64,000 bases of DNA, taken from positions 62,001-126,000 of the forward strand of contig NZ_NRRF01000007.1 in the NCBI RefSeq assembly GCF_016583565.1, read 5' to 3'. Position numbers and translations under genes: made by a program. Position 1 is the first letter of the stretch; every line of letters begins with the position of its first letter. Source of the DNA: Thiocystis violacea. Its GTDB lineage: Bacteria > Pseudomonadota > Gammaproteobacteria > Chromatiales > Chromatiaceae. Positions 34,092 to 42,547 of the stretch are shown piece by piece. Below the pieces are notes generated by a model. It saw only the letters and a list, made by a program, of their open reading frames with translations. It made no database searches and had not been told where the DNA came from.

Positions 34092-34889
34092 TCAGGCCCG
34101 GAGCTTGTCGGTCAGGAAGGGCTGGATCAGGTCCAGTATGGCGCGGTGGACCTTGAGATTTCCGGCGACCATGTTGCCGGTATCGAGGAAACGCTCCGCG
34201 CCGCTCAGGTCGGTGATGGTGCCGCCCGCCTCCTTGACCAGGAGGGCGCCAGCCGCGCAATCCCATTGCGCAAGCCCCAACTCCCAGAAGCCATCGGTGC
34301 GTCCGGCCGCGACGTAGGCGAGATCCAAGGCGGCCGAACCCGGCCGCCGCAGACCTGCCGTGGCCAGGGTCATGGCCTTGAACATGCCGAGATAGGCGTC
34401 GATGTGGCTTTGATCGCGGAAGGGGAAGCCCGTGCCGATCAGGGCGCCCTCGAGTGATGGCCGGTTGGCGACGCGGATCTTGCGGTCGTTGAGCTGAGCG
34501 CCTTGACCTTTCGCCGCCGTGAACATCTCCTCGCGCAAGGGGTCGTAGACGACCGCGCACTCGAGCTGGCCCTTGTACTGGAGGGCGATCGAGACCGCGA
34601 ACTGGGGGAAGCCGTGCAGGTAATTCGTGGTTCCGTCCAGCGGATCGATGATCCAGAGGTGATCGCCCGAGCCTTGTTCGCCGCTCTCTTCCGCCAGGAT
34701 GGCGTGGTGGGGGAAGCGGCCCCTCAGCTCCTGGATGATGGTCGCCTCTGCGGCGCGGTCGATGTCGCTGACGAAATCGTTGCGGCTCTTGGATTCGACC
34801 TTGATCTGGTCGACGCGGTCTGAGTAACGGAGCAGGAGCTTGCCGGCGCTGCGGGCGGCACGGATAGCGATATTGAGACTTGGGTGCAT
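34092..34889 (-). CDS. suhB: Inositol-1-monophosphatase SuhB
   Basis: From the ATG at 34889 the product is 265 residues, the normal length. The metal-binding motifs are intact: LAEESGEQG, IIDPLDGTTNYLHGFPQFAVSI and QWDCAAGALLVKEAGG. SuhB hydrolyses inositol phosphates and in E. coli also joins the rRNA antitermination complex. It is divergent from trmJ by 76 bases, the conserved arrangement. The frame runs far upstream across trmJ but is an artefact there. An inverted repeat CGGGCC/GGCCCG at 34081-34100 overlaps its stop codon, close to the end of the convergent M42 gene. Confidence 0.95.
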   Translation of the reverse strand: MHPSLNIAIRAARSAGKLLLRYSDRVDQIKVESKSRNDFVSDIDRAAEATIIQELRGRFPHHAILAEESGEQGSGDHLWIIDPLDGTTNYLHGFPQFAVSIALQYKGQLECAVVYDPLREEMFTAAKGQGAQLNDRKIRVANRPSLEGALIGTGFPFRDQSHIDAYLGMFKAMTLATAGLRRPGSAALDLAYVAAGRTDGFWELGLAQWDCAAGALLVKEAGGTITDLSGAERFLDTGNMVAGNLKVHRAILDLIQPFLTDKLRA

Positions 34890-34965
34890 CTGTTGAGGGA
34901 TATCCGGAGCGGTCGCTGTATCATGCTTTTTCGACACAGCGATGTTCGTGATGAAGTAACCGCTC

Positions 34966-35769
34966 ATGATAGACCAATTCAAGGACTCACTGGCGCGAAT
35001 CCGCTTCGTTCTGGTAGAGACGACGCACACAGGAAACATTGGCGCGGCCGCGCGCGCGCTCAAGACCATGGGGCTGTCCCGCATGGAACTCGTGGCGCCC
35101 AAGCAGCCGCCAGATGCGGAGGCGCTGGCGCGTGCCTCGGGTGCGGACGATCTGCTGGAGCGGGCCGGGCTGCATGCCACGCTCAACGATGCCCTGCACG
35201 GCTGCCGGCTTGTCGTCGGCGCCAGCGCGCGGCTCAGGACCATCGAATGGCCACTGCTCGATCCGGCTGAGTGCGCGCGCCGGCTGATCGCCGAGGCGGG
35301 GCAGGGCGAGGTTGCCTTGGTCCTGGGTCGCGAGAGTTCTGGCTTGACCAACGAGGAGCTGGCGCGTTGCCACTATCTGGTCCACATCCCGACCAATCCC
35401 GAGTTCAGCTCCCTCAATGTGGCCGCCGCCGCGCAGGTGCTCGCCTACGAGATCCGGCGAGCCGCCCGCGAGGCCAGTGGCGAGCCCTTGGAGGCATCCT
35501 CCAGAGATCTGGCGACAGCCGACGAGATGGAGGGGTTCTACGGCCATCTCGGCGAGACGCTGGGCCAGATCGGTTTCGGTGACCTTGAGCAGTCGAGGAC
35601 GCTGATGAAGCGTCTGCGCCGGCTCTTCAACCGGGCGCGTCCGGATCGCGTCGAACTCAACATCCTGCGGGGCATTCTGAGCGCGGCCCAGGGTCGCAAG
35701 ACGCGCGGCGCGTCCGAGCGCAAAGGCGAGCCGCCCGATGCGCAGCCGGCTGCTGAGCAGGAGACGTAA
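34966..35769 (+). CDS. trmJ: tRNA (cytidine/uridine-2'-O)-methyltransferase TrmJ
   Basis: The 267-residue SPOUT protein begins [26 protein letters not shown], the TrmH/TrmJ signature, and keeps motif 2 ([39 protein letters not shown]). A C-terminal extension with [14 protein letters not shown] and [21 protein letters not shown] is the TrmJ-specific part. It methylates the ribose at position 32 of several tRNAs. cysE and iscR follow on the same strand, as in related gammaproteobacteria. Confidence 0.95.
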   Translation: MIDQFKDSLARIRFVLVETTHTGNIGAAARALKTMGLSRMELVAPKQPPDAEALARASGADDLLERAGLHATLNDALHGCRLVVGASARLRTIEWPLLDPAECARRLIAEAGQGEVALVLGRESSGLTNEELARCHYLVHIPTNPEFSSLNVAAAAQVLAYEIRRAAREASGEPLEASSRDLATADEMEGFYGHLGETLGQIGFGDLEQSRTLMKRLRRLFNRARPDRVELNILRGILSAAQGRKTRGASERKGEPPDAQPAAEQET

Positions 35770-35777
35770 GAGACATC

Positions 35778-36575
35778 ATGTTCGCTCGTCTAAAAGAAGA
35801 CATCGGCTGCGTCTTCGAGCGCGATCCCGCGGCGCGGACGGCCTTCGAGGTCGTCACCACCTATCCTGGGCTGCATGCGGTCATGATGCATCGCCTCGCG
35901 CATCGCCTCTGGTTGCGGGACTTCAAGTGGCTGGCTCGGCTGTTGTCGAATGTCGCCCGGTTATTCACCGGCATCGAGATTCACCCGGGCGCGGTGATCG
36001 GGCGTCGCTTCTTCATCGACCACGGCATGGGTGTGGTCATCGGGGAGACGGCGGTCATCGGTGACGATTGCACCCTCTACCATGGCGTGACCTTGGGCGG
36101 CACGACCTGGCAGAAGGGTAAGCGTCATCCAACGCTCGGGCGCGACGTCGTCGTGGGCGCGGGCGCGAAGGTGCTGGGGCCGATCGAGATCGGTGACGGG
36201 GCGCGTATCGGCTCGAACGCCGTGGTCGTCAAGTCGGTGCCCGCGGGCGCAACCGCCGTTGGCGTACCAGGGCGAATCATCGAGCCCGCGCGGGACGCGA
36301 CGGCCCAGCGGCGCGCCGATACAGCCAGGCGGATCGGGTTCGATGCCTATGGCGCGACGCGCGACGCGCCAGATCCGGTCGCCAATGCCATCAACAGCAT
36401 GCTGGACCATATCCATCACATGGATGGGCGCATGGAGGTCATGTCTCGCGCCCTTGAGCAGCACGGCATCATGCATCACTTCGAGCACGATTCGGACCTG
36501 GATTCGATGGCGATCGAGGAGGCCGCGCACCCTGATCTGCCGCAGTCCGATAGTCTGAAAAAGAGTAGGGCTTAA
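35778..36575 (+). CDS. cysE: Serine O-acetyltransferase CysE
   Basis: The 265-residue protein has an N-terminal helical part ([30 protein letters not shown]) and left-handed beta-helix hexapeptide repeats ([60 protein letters not shown]). The catalytic His and Asp of the family are visible. It makes O-acetylserine for cysteine synthesis. It is 8 bases downstream of trmJ and upstream of iscR, linking cysteine supply to Fe-S control. A C-terminal tail with [22 protein letters not shown] matches long CysE forms. Confidence 0.94.
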   Translation: MFARLKEDIGCVFERDPAARTAFEVVTTYPGLHAVMMHRLAHRLWLRDFKWLARLLSNVARLFTGIEIHPGAVIGRRFFIDHGMGVVIGETAVIGDDCTLYHGVTLGGTTWQKGKRHPTLGRDVVVGAGAKVLGPIEIGDGARIGSNAVVVKSVPAGATAVGVPGRIIEPARDATAQRRADTARRIGFDAYGATRDAPDPVANAINSMLDHIHHMDGRMEVMSRALEQHGIMHHFEHDSDLDSMAIEEAAHPDLPQSDSLKKSRA

Positions 36576-36637
36576 TTGATCGGAATGCTCGGGTAACGTA
36601 TGATTGCAGCGAAAGTCATGCCGGGAGGATGCTGCAC

Positions 36638-37120
36638 GTGAGACTGACCACGAAAGGCCGCTATGCCGTGACGGCGATGCTGGATCTCGCGATCCATCAA
36701 GGCAAGGGGCCGATTGCGCTGGCCGACATCGCTCAACGCCAGGGCATTTCCCTGTCGTATCTGGAGCAATTGTTTGCCAAGCTGCGCAAGCGTTCGCTGG
36801 TGACCAGCGTGCGCGGGCCTGGCGGCGGTTACAACCTGGCACGCCCGGCCGTTGACATCCATGTCGCCGAGGTGATCACGGCCGTGGACGAGAGTGTGGA
36901 CACGACGCGCTGTGGGGGTGCCCACAACTGTCAGAACGATGGTCCCTGCCTGACCCACGATCTCTGGCATGACCTCAGCGATCGTATCTATGAGCACCTG
37001 AACAAGATCGATCTTCAGCAGCTCGTCGACAAGCGGGACGCATCCGGTAAGCGACCTCCGACAACCTGTGCCGCGATCGATGTCAAACTCGACGTGCAGC
37101 GGATCATCGTAAACGCCTGA
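36638..37120 (+). CDS. iscR: Fe-S cluster assembly transcriptional regulator IscR (Rrf2 family)
   Basis: The GTG at 36638 sits 9 bases after GGGAGG and gives the canonical opening [18 protein letters not shown], so it is preferred to the ATG at 36629. The 160-residue protein has the Rrf2 winged helix ([32 protein letters not shown]) and the cluster ligands [16 protein letters not shown]: three Cys at the IscR C-x5-C-x5-C spacing plus the following His. It should bind [2Fe-2S] and repress isc genes. Unusually, iscS, iscU and iscA do not follow; a terminator and a degenerate hscB-like gene do. Confidence 0.92.
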   Translation: MRLTTKGRYAVTAMLDLAIHQGKGPIALADIAQRQGISLSYLEQLFAKLRKRSLVTSVRGPGGGYNLARPAVDIHVAEVITAVDESVDTTRCGGAHNCQNDGPCLTHDLWHDLSDRIYEHLNKIDLQQLVDKRDASGKRPPTTCAAIDVKLDVQRIIVNA

Positions 37121-37143
37121 TCCGCGCGCTTCCGCGGGTTTTT
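37119..37143 (+). terminator. Terminator after iscR
   Basis: CCGCG (37122-37126) pairs with CGCGG (37133-37137), extended outward by wobble pairs, and is followed by GTTTTTCT. The position 2-23 bases after the iscR stop supports a rho-independent terminator that isolates iscR from the next gene. Confidence 0.65.
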
Positions 37144-37247
37144 CTCTTGGTCTCATTGGGGCGGTGCCGGTGGTCGGCGGGACTGGGCTCTGGTTCTGCG
37201 CAACCCCTGCGGTCGATTTCACTGGCTGCGCGCCCATTGCATCCGTC

Positions 37248-37805
37248 GTGCTGAGCTACGCCAAGAACTATTTCGAGCTGTTCGACCTCCCGACGCGCTT
37301 CGCCCTCGATCTGAGTTTGCTGGGCGAACGCTATCGCGCAGTCGTGAGGCGCTTACGCAACGAGGCGATTCCCGCTCTGCAGTGCGCCGACGGTAGTGAG
37401 TTCGCGCAGGCGCAGTGTCTGGTTGACGAGGCCTACCGCACGCTCAAGGATCCCGTTTCCAGGGCTCAATACCTGTGTGGACTCTTCTCGGTCGAGGAAG
37501 AGCCACGATGCTTCGGCAATGAGGCGCGCGACCGAATCGGCACCTCTCTCATGGAGCGGATCGAGCTGGAAGAGTCTCTGGTTGCGGCAACCAATCGCTC
37601 CGATCCCGCTGCTGCTGTTGCAACGGTGTTGACGCGCTTGGCGGAGCAGAGCGCGGCGCTCGACAAGGAGCTTCACGCCCTGCTCGCAGATCCCTCCCCT
37701 GAGCGTGTCAGCGCGGCCCGTGAGGTTGTTCGCCAGCTTCAGTTTCTCGGCCGCTGTCGCCGTGACGCTGAAGATCGCCTCGCCGAGCTGTGCGTTCGAG
37801 ACTAG
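37248..37805 (+). CDS. HscB-like co-chaperone homolog lacking the HPD motif
   Basis: The product aligns by eye with HscB along its length: YFELFDLPTRFALD at the start, a J-domain-like helix pair, DEAYRTLKDPVSRAQYL, and the C-terminal IscU-binding helices (SLMERIELEESLVAA; VRQLQFLGRCRRDAEDRLAEL). The J-domain HPD tripeptide, needed to stimulate HscA/DnaK ATPase, is replaced by RNE at the same spacing (RRLRNEAIPAL). GTG at 37248 gives 185 residues; GTG at 37164 would give 213. No hscA, fdx or iscU is nearby. It may be a relic or an IscU-binding protein without chaperone-stimulating activity. The frame is intact, which argues for retained function. Confidence 0.75.
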   Translation: MLSYAKNYFELFDLPTRFALDLSLLGERYRAVVRRLRNEAIPALQCADGSEFAQAQCLVDEAYRTLKDPVSRAQYLCGLFSVEEEPRCFGNEARDRIGTSLMERIELEESLVAATNRSDPAAAVATVLTRLAEQSAALDKELHALLADPSPERVSAAREVVRQLQFLGRCRRDAEDRLAELCVRD

Positions 37806-37848
37806 GCGTGGTTCTTGTGCTGCGCGCGGGTGCTTGGCGGCGGGAGCG

Positions 37849-38277
37849 TCAGCATTGTTCCCAAGGTAGCCCGCGAAAGCGCCAGCCGCCGAGGGTGCTG
37901 CGATGGTGGTGCTCGTCGAGATCGCCCTCGAATCCCTCCTCGACATGAAAAACGGACTTGAGGCCCTCCTGGATCAAGGCTCGTCCCGCTTCCAGTGAGC
38001 GCTTGCCGCTTCGGCAGATGAGGACAATAGGGGCGCAGCTCGCTTCCCGCTCGCAGACCGCGCCGCCCAGTAGCAGCTTACGGATCTCGGTGACGAAATG
38101 CGGGTTGACGACCCAATCCGGCTCGTCGATCCAGGGGATGTGCACGGCACCCTTCGGGTGTCCGACGAACAGGAACTCCATGGAGGAGCGGATATCCACG
38201 AGAACGGCTTGCGGATGGGACTGCAGCAACTCCATGGTTTCTTGTGGCGTGAGACCTGTTGGCAAGGCTTCTGTCAT
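37849..38277 (-). CDS. Rhodanese-like sulfurtransferase
   Basis: The 142-residue single-domain protein has the rhodanese pattern: AVLVDIRSSMEFLFVGHPKGAVHIPW near the N-terminus and the active-site loop LICRSGKRSLEAGRAL with the persulfide-forming Cys. Such proteins carry sulfane sulfur; in sulfur oxidizers they feed cytoplasmic sulfur transfer. A Cys-containing insert (GGAVCEREASCAP) precedes the catalytic strand, and the protein ends in a Cys. It converges with the HscB-like gene and diverges from the acyltransferase gene. Confidence 0.9.
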   Translation of the reverse strand: MTEALPTGLTPQETMELLQSHPQAVLVDIRSSMEFLFVGHPKGAVHIPWIDEPDWVVNPHFVTEIRKLLLGGAVCEREASCAPIVLICRSGKRSLEAGRALIQEGLKSVFHVEEGFEGDLDEHHHRSTLGGWRFRGLPWEQC

Positions 38278-38516
38278 GGGGTGACTCCTCGATCGATGGT
38301 GGTTATGGTTGTCGTTGCGTTCGAACGGGCATCGGGCGCCGACATCGGGCCTGCAGTTCGCTGCTCAATGACGGCCGACCTCAATGACGGGCGACCCTCG
38401 ATGCCAGCGTGGCGTCGGGCCAATGGGTTCTCGGCCTGTTCTAGGTATCCTTGGGGGCCTGGCGCGCAGTGTATCAAGTGGCCTTGTCGTCGTGTCTTCC
38501 TCGCAACCGGGTCGCG

Positions 38517-39527
38517 ATGGTCTTTATTGAGGAGGTGGGTTTGGCGGAACGCGACGACAGTGCTCGATTGAATGCGGTAGCGCTAAGATCCGTGGGCGTT
38601 CGCTTGAAGGATGGCGGCGCGCGTCTACTCATGCGGCTGGTGGCTCGGTTGCCGCTGCCTGTCATTCACCGGCTGGGCGCGGCTGTCGGCTGGACGGTCT
38701 CTGTGTGGCCCAACCGACAGCGACGCAATGCGCTGATGAACATCGCGCTCTGCATGCCGCAACTGGGCCGGGACGCGCAGCGGCGTCTGCGCACGCGCAA
38801 CCTGAAGGAGTTCGGCAAGACCTATTTCGAGATCGCCTATCTCTGGCTGAGGCCGGCCGATCACGTGCTCTCACTGATTCGGGAGGTCAGGGGTGGGGAG
38901 CTGCTGCAACGCAAGGGCGGCAAGGGGCTGATCGTGCTCTCTCCGCACATCGGCGCCTGGGAGCTGGCGGGACTCTATTTGGCCGCGCAGGGTCCGACGG
39001 CGATCTTCTATAAGCCGCAGAAGTACCTCGACGATATGATTCGCGCGTCACGTGCCCGCAGCGGCGCGGAGTTGGCGCCCATCACGGCGAAGGGGATTCG
39101 GGTGCTGGTCCAGGCACTCGAACGCGGCGAGTATGCGGGGATTCTGCCGGACCAGGAGCCCAAGGCCGACAAGGGGGCCGTCTTCGCCCCCTTCTTCGGT
39201 CAGCCTGCATTCACCATGCTGCTGGTCAATCGGCTTGCGCGTCGAACCGGCGCCCCTGTGATCTTCATGTTCGCCGAACGGCTCGCGGGCGACATGGGAT
39301 TCCGGGTCCATTGTATTCCCGCACCCGAAGGTATCGACAGCGAGGACGACACCGAGGCCGCTGCGGCGCTCAATCGCGGCATCGAGCAGTGCGTCGCGAC
39401 CTGCCCGGAGCAATATCTCTGGCCCTATAAGCGTTTCAGGCGCCGCCCGCAGGGTGCGCTCAAGGTCTACACCGGCCCTCTCGATGACGGCCATGTCTTT
39501 GAGCATGTCCAGCGGTTGCTTGCTTGA
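38517..39527 (+). CDS. LpxL/HtrB-family lipid A acyltransferase
   Basis: This frame encodes 336 residues from the ATG at 38517. It shows the LpxL/LpxM plan: RLGAAVGWTVSVWPNRQRRNALMNIALCMPQL, NLKEFGKTYFEIAYLWL, the catalytic H-x4-E in SPHIGAWELAGLYLA, ATAIFYKPQK-like and GILPDQEPKADKGAVFAPFFGQPAFT, then EQYLWPYKRFRRRP at the end. It would add a secondary acyl chain to lipid A at the inner membrane. Start choice is uncertain: a TTG near 38540 is preceded by GAGGAGG and would shorten the product by 8 residues. Confidence 0.88.
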   Translation: MVFIEEVGLAERDDSARLNAVALRSVGVRLKDGGARLLMRLVARLPLPVIHRLGAAVGWTVSVWPNRQRRNALMNIALCMPQLGRDAQRRLRTRNLKEFGKTYFEIAYLWLRPADHVLSLIREVRGGELLQRKGGKGLIVLSPHIGAWELAGLYLAAQGPTAIFYKPQKYLDDMIRASRARSGAELAPITAKGIRVLVQALERGEYAGILPDQEPKADKGAVFAPFFGQPAFTMLLVNRLARRTGAPVIFMFAERLAGDMGFRVHCIPAPEGIDSEDDTEAAAALNRGIEQCVATCPEQYLWPYKRFRRRPQGALKVYTGPLDDGHVFEHVQRLLA

Positions 39528-39695
39528 CGCACGATGTCCGGCTGGATACGCGCCAGGGATGGGAGCTGGGGGTTGAGATGATTCGAGCGCCGAAGCGCTC
39601 GAACGCGATAGGCGGAGACTGGCCTGCCAGCAGCGGTATCTCGAAGCCTCGTGGGCTGGCTTCCTCGCCTCGGCAGGGCGATCTCTGTTTGGCGC

Positions 39696-40007
39696 TTAGG
39701 CGATGTTTTCCGTCGCGCTCTGGCTCTCGCCCTTGTTGTCGGTCCAGGTGATCTCGATCGGATCGCCCGCAGCCCCGCCTTTGAATTTGAAGGAGAGGTA
39801 GGGGTTCTTGGAGACGCCGCCGCTCCAAGAGGCGGTCATCACGATCTGGTCCTTGTGTTTGCAAACCACTTCCTGAATGAAGTGGGCCGGGATCTTCTCG
39901 CCGGTCTTACTATCCTTGCGCAAGCCGGTTTCCATCGGATGGCTCATCAGGCATTTCACTGTGGTCTCGTCGCCGCTGAGCTTGGCGCGAATCTTGATGT
40001 CGGACAT
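39696..40007 (-). CDS. soxZ: Thiosulfate oxidation carrier protein SoxZ
   Basis: The 103-residue protein reads MSDIKIRAKLSGDETTVKCLMSHPMETGLRKD, then KIPAHFIQEVVCKHKDQIVMTASWSGGVSKNPYLSFKFKG, the standard SoxZ immunoglobulin-like fold. SoxZ binds SoxY and forms the periplasmic carrier on which sulfur intermediates are attached. It has no signal peptide and is presumably exported with SoxY by the Tat route. It lies 75 bases downstream of soxY. No soxXA or soxB is nearby, as in purple sulfur bacteria that keep soxYZ separate. Confidence 0.96.
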   Translation of the reverse strand: MSDIKIRAKLSGDETTVKCLMSHPMETGLRKDSKTGEKIPAHFIQEVVCKHKDQIVMTASWSGGVSKNPYLSFKFKGGAAGDPIEITWTDNKGESQSATENIA

Positions 40008-40082
40008 CTGTTGTTCCTCGTTCTCTGAATCAGGGCTCTTCGCATTGGGTCCGGTCGATGGGGCGGTCGCGATCCGCTCGGA

Positions 40083-40556
40083 TCAACCGCCGCAGCCGCC
40101 GATGGTGACCTTGACGCTCTTGGCGTTCTGGTAGAGCTTGCCGCCCGCCTTGACGACGGCGACGACATCGGCGGTCTCGGCCATCTTGATGCGGGTGGAG
40201 ACAAAGGGCAGTGCCGATTCGCCCAGATCGAACCCGGCGATGAGCGGTGTCTGGTTCTTGGAGGCGATGATGGCGATCGAGGTGACGCCCTCGAGATCGG
40301 TCTCGACCGTCACCGGAACGACCGCGCCGTTCTCCGCGATGTCCGGTGCCTTGATCTTGATCTTATCGCTGGTCTCGGCGGAGTCGCCGCCGAGAAGATC
40401 GGTCAGCGCCGTCGGGATGTCCTTCGCTTTGAAGGCGGATTCGTTCCACTCGGCGAGGACGAGCTGAGGTGTCAGTAATCCCGCGCCGATGGCGACGCCG
40501 ACCGAGCCGGCGGTTATCGAGCCTTTCAGCAGCGTTCTGCGTTTTGCGTCGATCAT
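40083..40556 (-). CDS. soxY: Thiosulfate oxidation carrier protein SoxY
   Basis: From the ATG at 40556, preceded by GGAGG, the 157-residue precursor has a twin-arginine signal (KRRTLLKGSITAGSVGVAIG, cleavage probably near VLA). The mature domain ends in the mobile GGCGG motif, whose Cys155 carries the sulfur substrate. It works as a heterodimer with SoxZ. Purple sulfur bacteria use SoxYZ in thiosulfate oxidation that deposits sulfur globules when SoxCD is absent; absence of SoxCD here cannot be judged from one window. An in-frame extension to 40709 is low-complexity and not coding. Confidence 0.97.
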   Translation of the reverse strand: MIDAKRRTLLKGSITAGSVGVAIGAGLLTPQLVLAEWNESAFKAKDIPTALTDLLGGDSAETSDKIKIKAPDIAENGAVVPVTVETDLEGVTSIAIIASKNQTPLIAGFDLGESALPFVSTRIKMAETADVVAVVKAGGKLYQNAKSVKVTIGGCGG

Positions 40557-40575
40557 GAAGGGCCTCCTTCGAGCC

Positions 40576-40625
40576 TGGTGTGATGGGGCGTGGTGTGATG
40601 GACGTGTGATCTGATGTGATGTGAT
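40576..40625. repeat. Low-complexity TGTGATG repeat upstream of soxY
   Basis: TGGTGTGATGG occurs at 40576-40586 and 40591-40601, followed by GTGTGAT, GATGTGAT and GTGAT units. The block lies 20-69 bases upstream of the soxY start, where its promoter or leader would be. The rest of the 290-base gap to the BepA-like gene shows no gene. Confidence 0.7.
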
Positions 40626-40848
40626 CGGTGCGTCGATTGGCGAGTTCAGGACCCGCGTGCGTCGCGATGGCTGGCCGATCAATATGGCTGGCCGATCAAC
40701 GGTTTCCAAACGGCATCTGCCTGAAGGCGAACGGCTGGCTGTCGAGCGCGCGTTGCAACTGCGGGCCGCGTGGCCAGTGCTGGGTCAGGCTTGGGGTGCA
40801 TGAGGGTGCTGACGCCGCCCTCGGTGTCGTCATCGTCGTGTCTCCTCG

Positions 40849-42369
40849 TCAGTGAAAATGCTGCAGGGTAAGTCCCGGTTCGTTTTGCTTGCGTCCCTTC
40901 TTTTTGTCCTTGGCGTCGCGCTCTTCTTCCTTCCAGACATCCAATCGGGCCTGAATCAGGGCCGCATCGTGGTAGGCGATATCGCGTTGCCGCAGTGCGA
41001 TCTCAAGTTGGCGGATCGCGGGCTCCGCGTCGCCCTCGGCATAGAGCTTTTCGGCGCGGAATCTGTGCGTTGCAGCGAGATCTCCGGCCTTGATGGCCGC
41101 TTGCTCCAGTTTATCGTACAGCATGGCGTTACCGGGACGCAGTTTGGCGACGGTCGTCAGCTCGTCGATGGCGCGTCTTGGCTGGCCGGACTCCATGAGC
41201 GCCTCGGCATAGGCGACCCGCAGTGGCCAGCTTCCCGATGACAGGCCGATCGCCTGCTTGAGGTTGTTGACCGCTAGATCGGGTCGGCCCTGCTTCGCAT
41301 CGAGCTGCGCATCCAGGACGAGGAATTCGGGCAGCATGGGATTGCTGGCAAGCAGCTGGGATGCGAGCTCCTTGGCCTCCTTGAGCTTGTCCGCGCGTGT
41401 CAGCGCGAGCGCGTAGCCATAGCGTTCGGCCGTCTCATTGCGTAGACGTCCTTCTCGCAAGGTGTCGTGAAAGTGTGCGACCGCCTGCTCCGGACGCTTG
41501 TAGCTCTGCTCCCGAAGCTTCGCGCGCGCGAGCTGGAAGCGCAGGCTGTCGGGGCGCTGGCGGGCGCCGAAATCGTCCGCGCGGCCCAAGGCATCGGCGA
41601 TGCGGTTGCTGTTGACGGGGTGAGTGCGCAAGAGTTCGGGCGCGTTGGTTTCGTAGACGCGGCTGGACTTGGATAGCCGCTCGAAGAACCCGGCCATGGC
41701 GTAGGGGTCGAAGCCTGCGTTGGAGAGGGTGACGATACCGAGCCGGTCTGCTTCCTTCTCGTTGTCGCGGGTGAAATTGATCTGTCGCTGCAAGGTGGCG
41801 GCCTGGATGCCGGCGATTGCCGCCATGCCCGCGTCCGAGGAGACCTGTGCGCCAAGGATGGCCGCCGCGACGATGAGCGCGGTGGCCGGAATGGTCATCT
41901 TGCTCTGATCGGCGATGCTGCGCATCAGATGCCGCTGCGTAACGTGGGCGATTTCGTGGGCCATGACGGCCGCCAGCTCGCTCTCGGTCTCGGCCGCAAG
42001 GATGAGGCCGGCGTAGACGCCGATATAGCCACCGGGTCCGGCGAAGGCGTTCACCACGGGCTCATCGATGACGAAGAAGGTGAAGTTGCCGCTGGCGTCG
42101 CTGTCTGCCGCGAGCAGCGATCGTCCGAGCGACTCGACATAGTCGGTGAGGACCGGGTCGTCGAGCACGGGTAAGGATTCCCGGACGCTGCGCATGAACG
42201 CCTTGCCCAAGCGCAGCTCGGCGCCCGTACTCATGACGCTGTCCGAGGGGCTGCCCATGTCGGGCAACTCGAAGGGCTCTGCCTGGACCTGGCTCAGGCC
42301 GACCGTAGCCAAGGTGCCGATGGCGAGCAGGAGTCGTCTGAATCGCGTGGGATGTTTGCTCGGTGTCAT
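40849..42369 (-). CDS. bepA: BepA/YfgC-like M48 metalloprotease with TPR region
   Basis: The 506-residue precursor begins with a signal peptide (LLLAIGTLATVGLSQVQA). The M48 protease domain has HEIAH at 138-142 with a third ligand in NEKEADRLG near 200, and IDEPVVNAFAGPGGYIGVY. The C-terminal half is TPR-like (LLASNPMLPEFLVLDAQLDAKQGRPDLAVNNLKQAI). BepA helps assemble or degrades stalled LptD and other outer-membrane proteins with the BAM complex. The symbol is given on architecture; other M48-TPR paralogs exist. Minus strand, downstream of the VWA gene. Confidence 0.85.
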   Translation of the reverse strand: MTPSKHPTRFRRLLLAIGTLATVGLSQVQAEPFELPDMGSPSDSVMSTGAELRLGKAFMRSVRESLPVLDDPVLTDYVESLGRSLLAADSDASGNFTFFVIDEPVVNAFAGPGGYIGVYAGLILAAETESELAAVMAHEIAHVTQRHLMRSIADQSKMTIPATALIVAAAILGAQVSSDAGMAAIAGIQAATLQRQINFTRDNEKEADRLGIVTLSNAGFDPYAMAGFFERLSKSSRVYETNAPELLRTHPVNSNRIADALGRADDFGARQRPDSLRFQLARAKLREQSYKRPEQAVAHFHDTLREGRLRNETAERYGYALALTRADKLKEAKELASQLLASNPMLPEFLVLDAQLDAKQGRPDLAVNNLKQAIGLSSGSWPLRVAYAEALMESGQPRRAIDELTTVAKLRPGNAMLYDKLEQAAIKAGDLAATHRFRAEKLYAEGDAEPAIRQLEIALRQRDIAYHDAALIQARLDVWKEEERDAKDKKKGRKQNEPGLTLQHFH

Positions 42370-42442
42370 GGTCTGCTCGGGCAGGCTTCCGCCGTCAGGT
42401 CTCCGGCATCATGACCATGGCGACGAACGGAGGATGCGAATC

Positions 42443-42502
42443 TCTCACTCATCTATGTCTCTGTCATCTATCTCTCAGTCATCGATATCTCAGGCATCGA
42501 GT
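42443..42502. repeat. Degenerate 15-bp tandem repeat, four copies
   Basis: Four consecutive 15-base units start TCTC and share TCATC (or GCATC) at the same offset: 42443, 42458, 42473 and 42488. The array occupies the spacer between the VWA-gene stop and the bepA start on the minus strand. It is not part of a supported gene. Confidence 0.7.
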
Positions 42503-42547
42503 CGCGTGAAGCGCGTTGCATGAAGTTAGAGCGGGTCTGGGCCTGAG

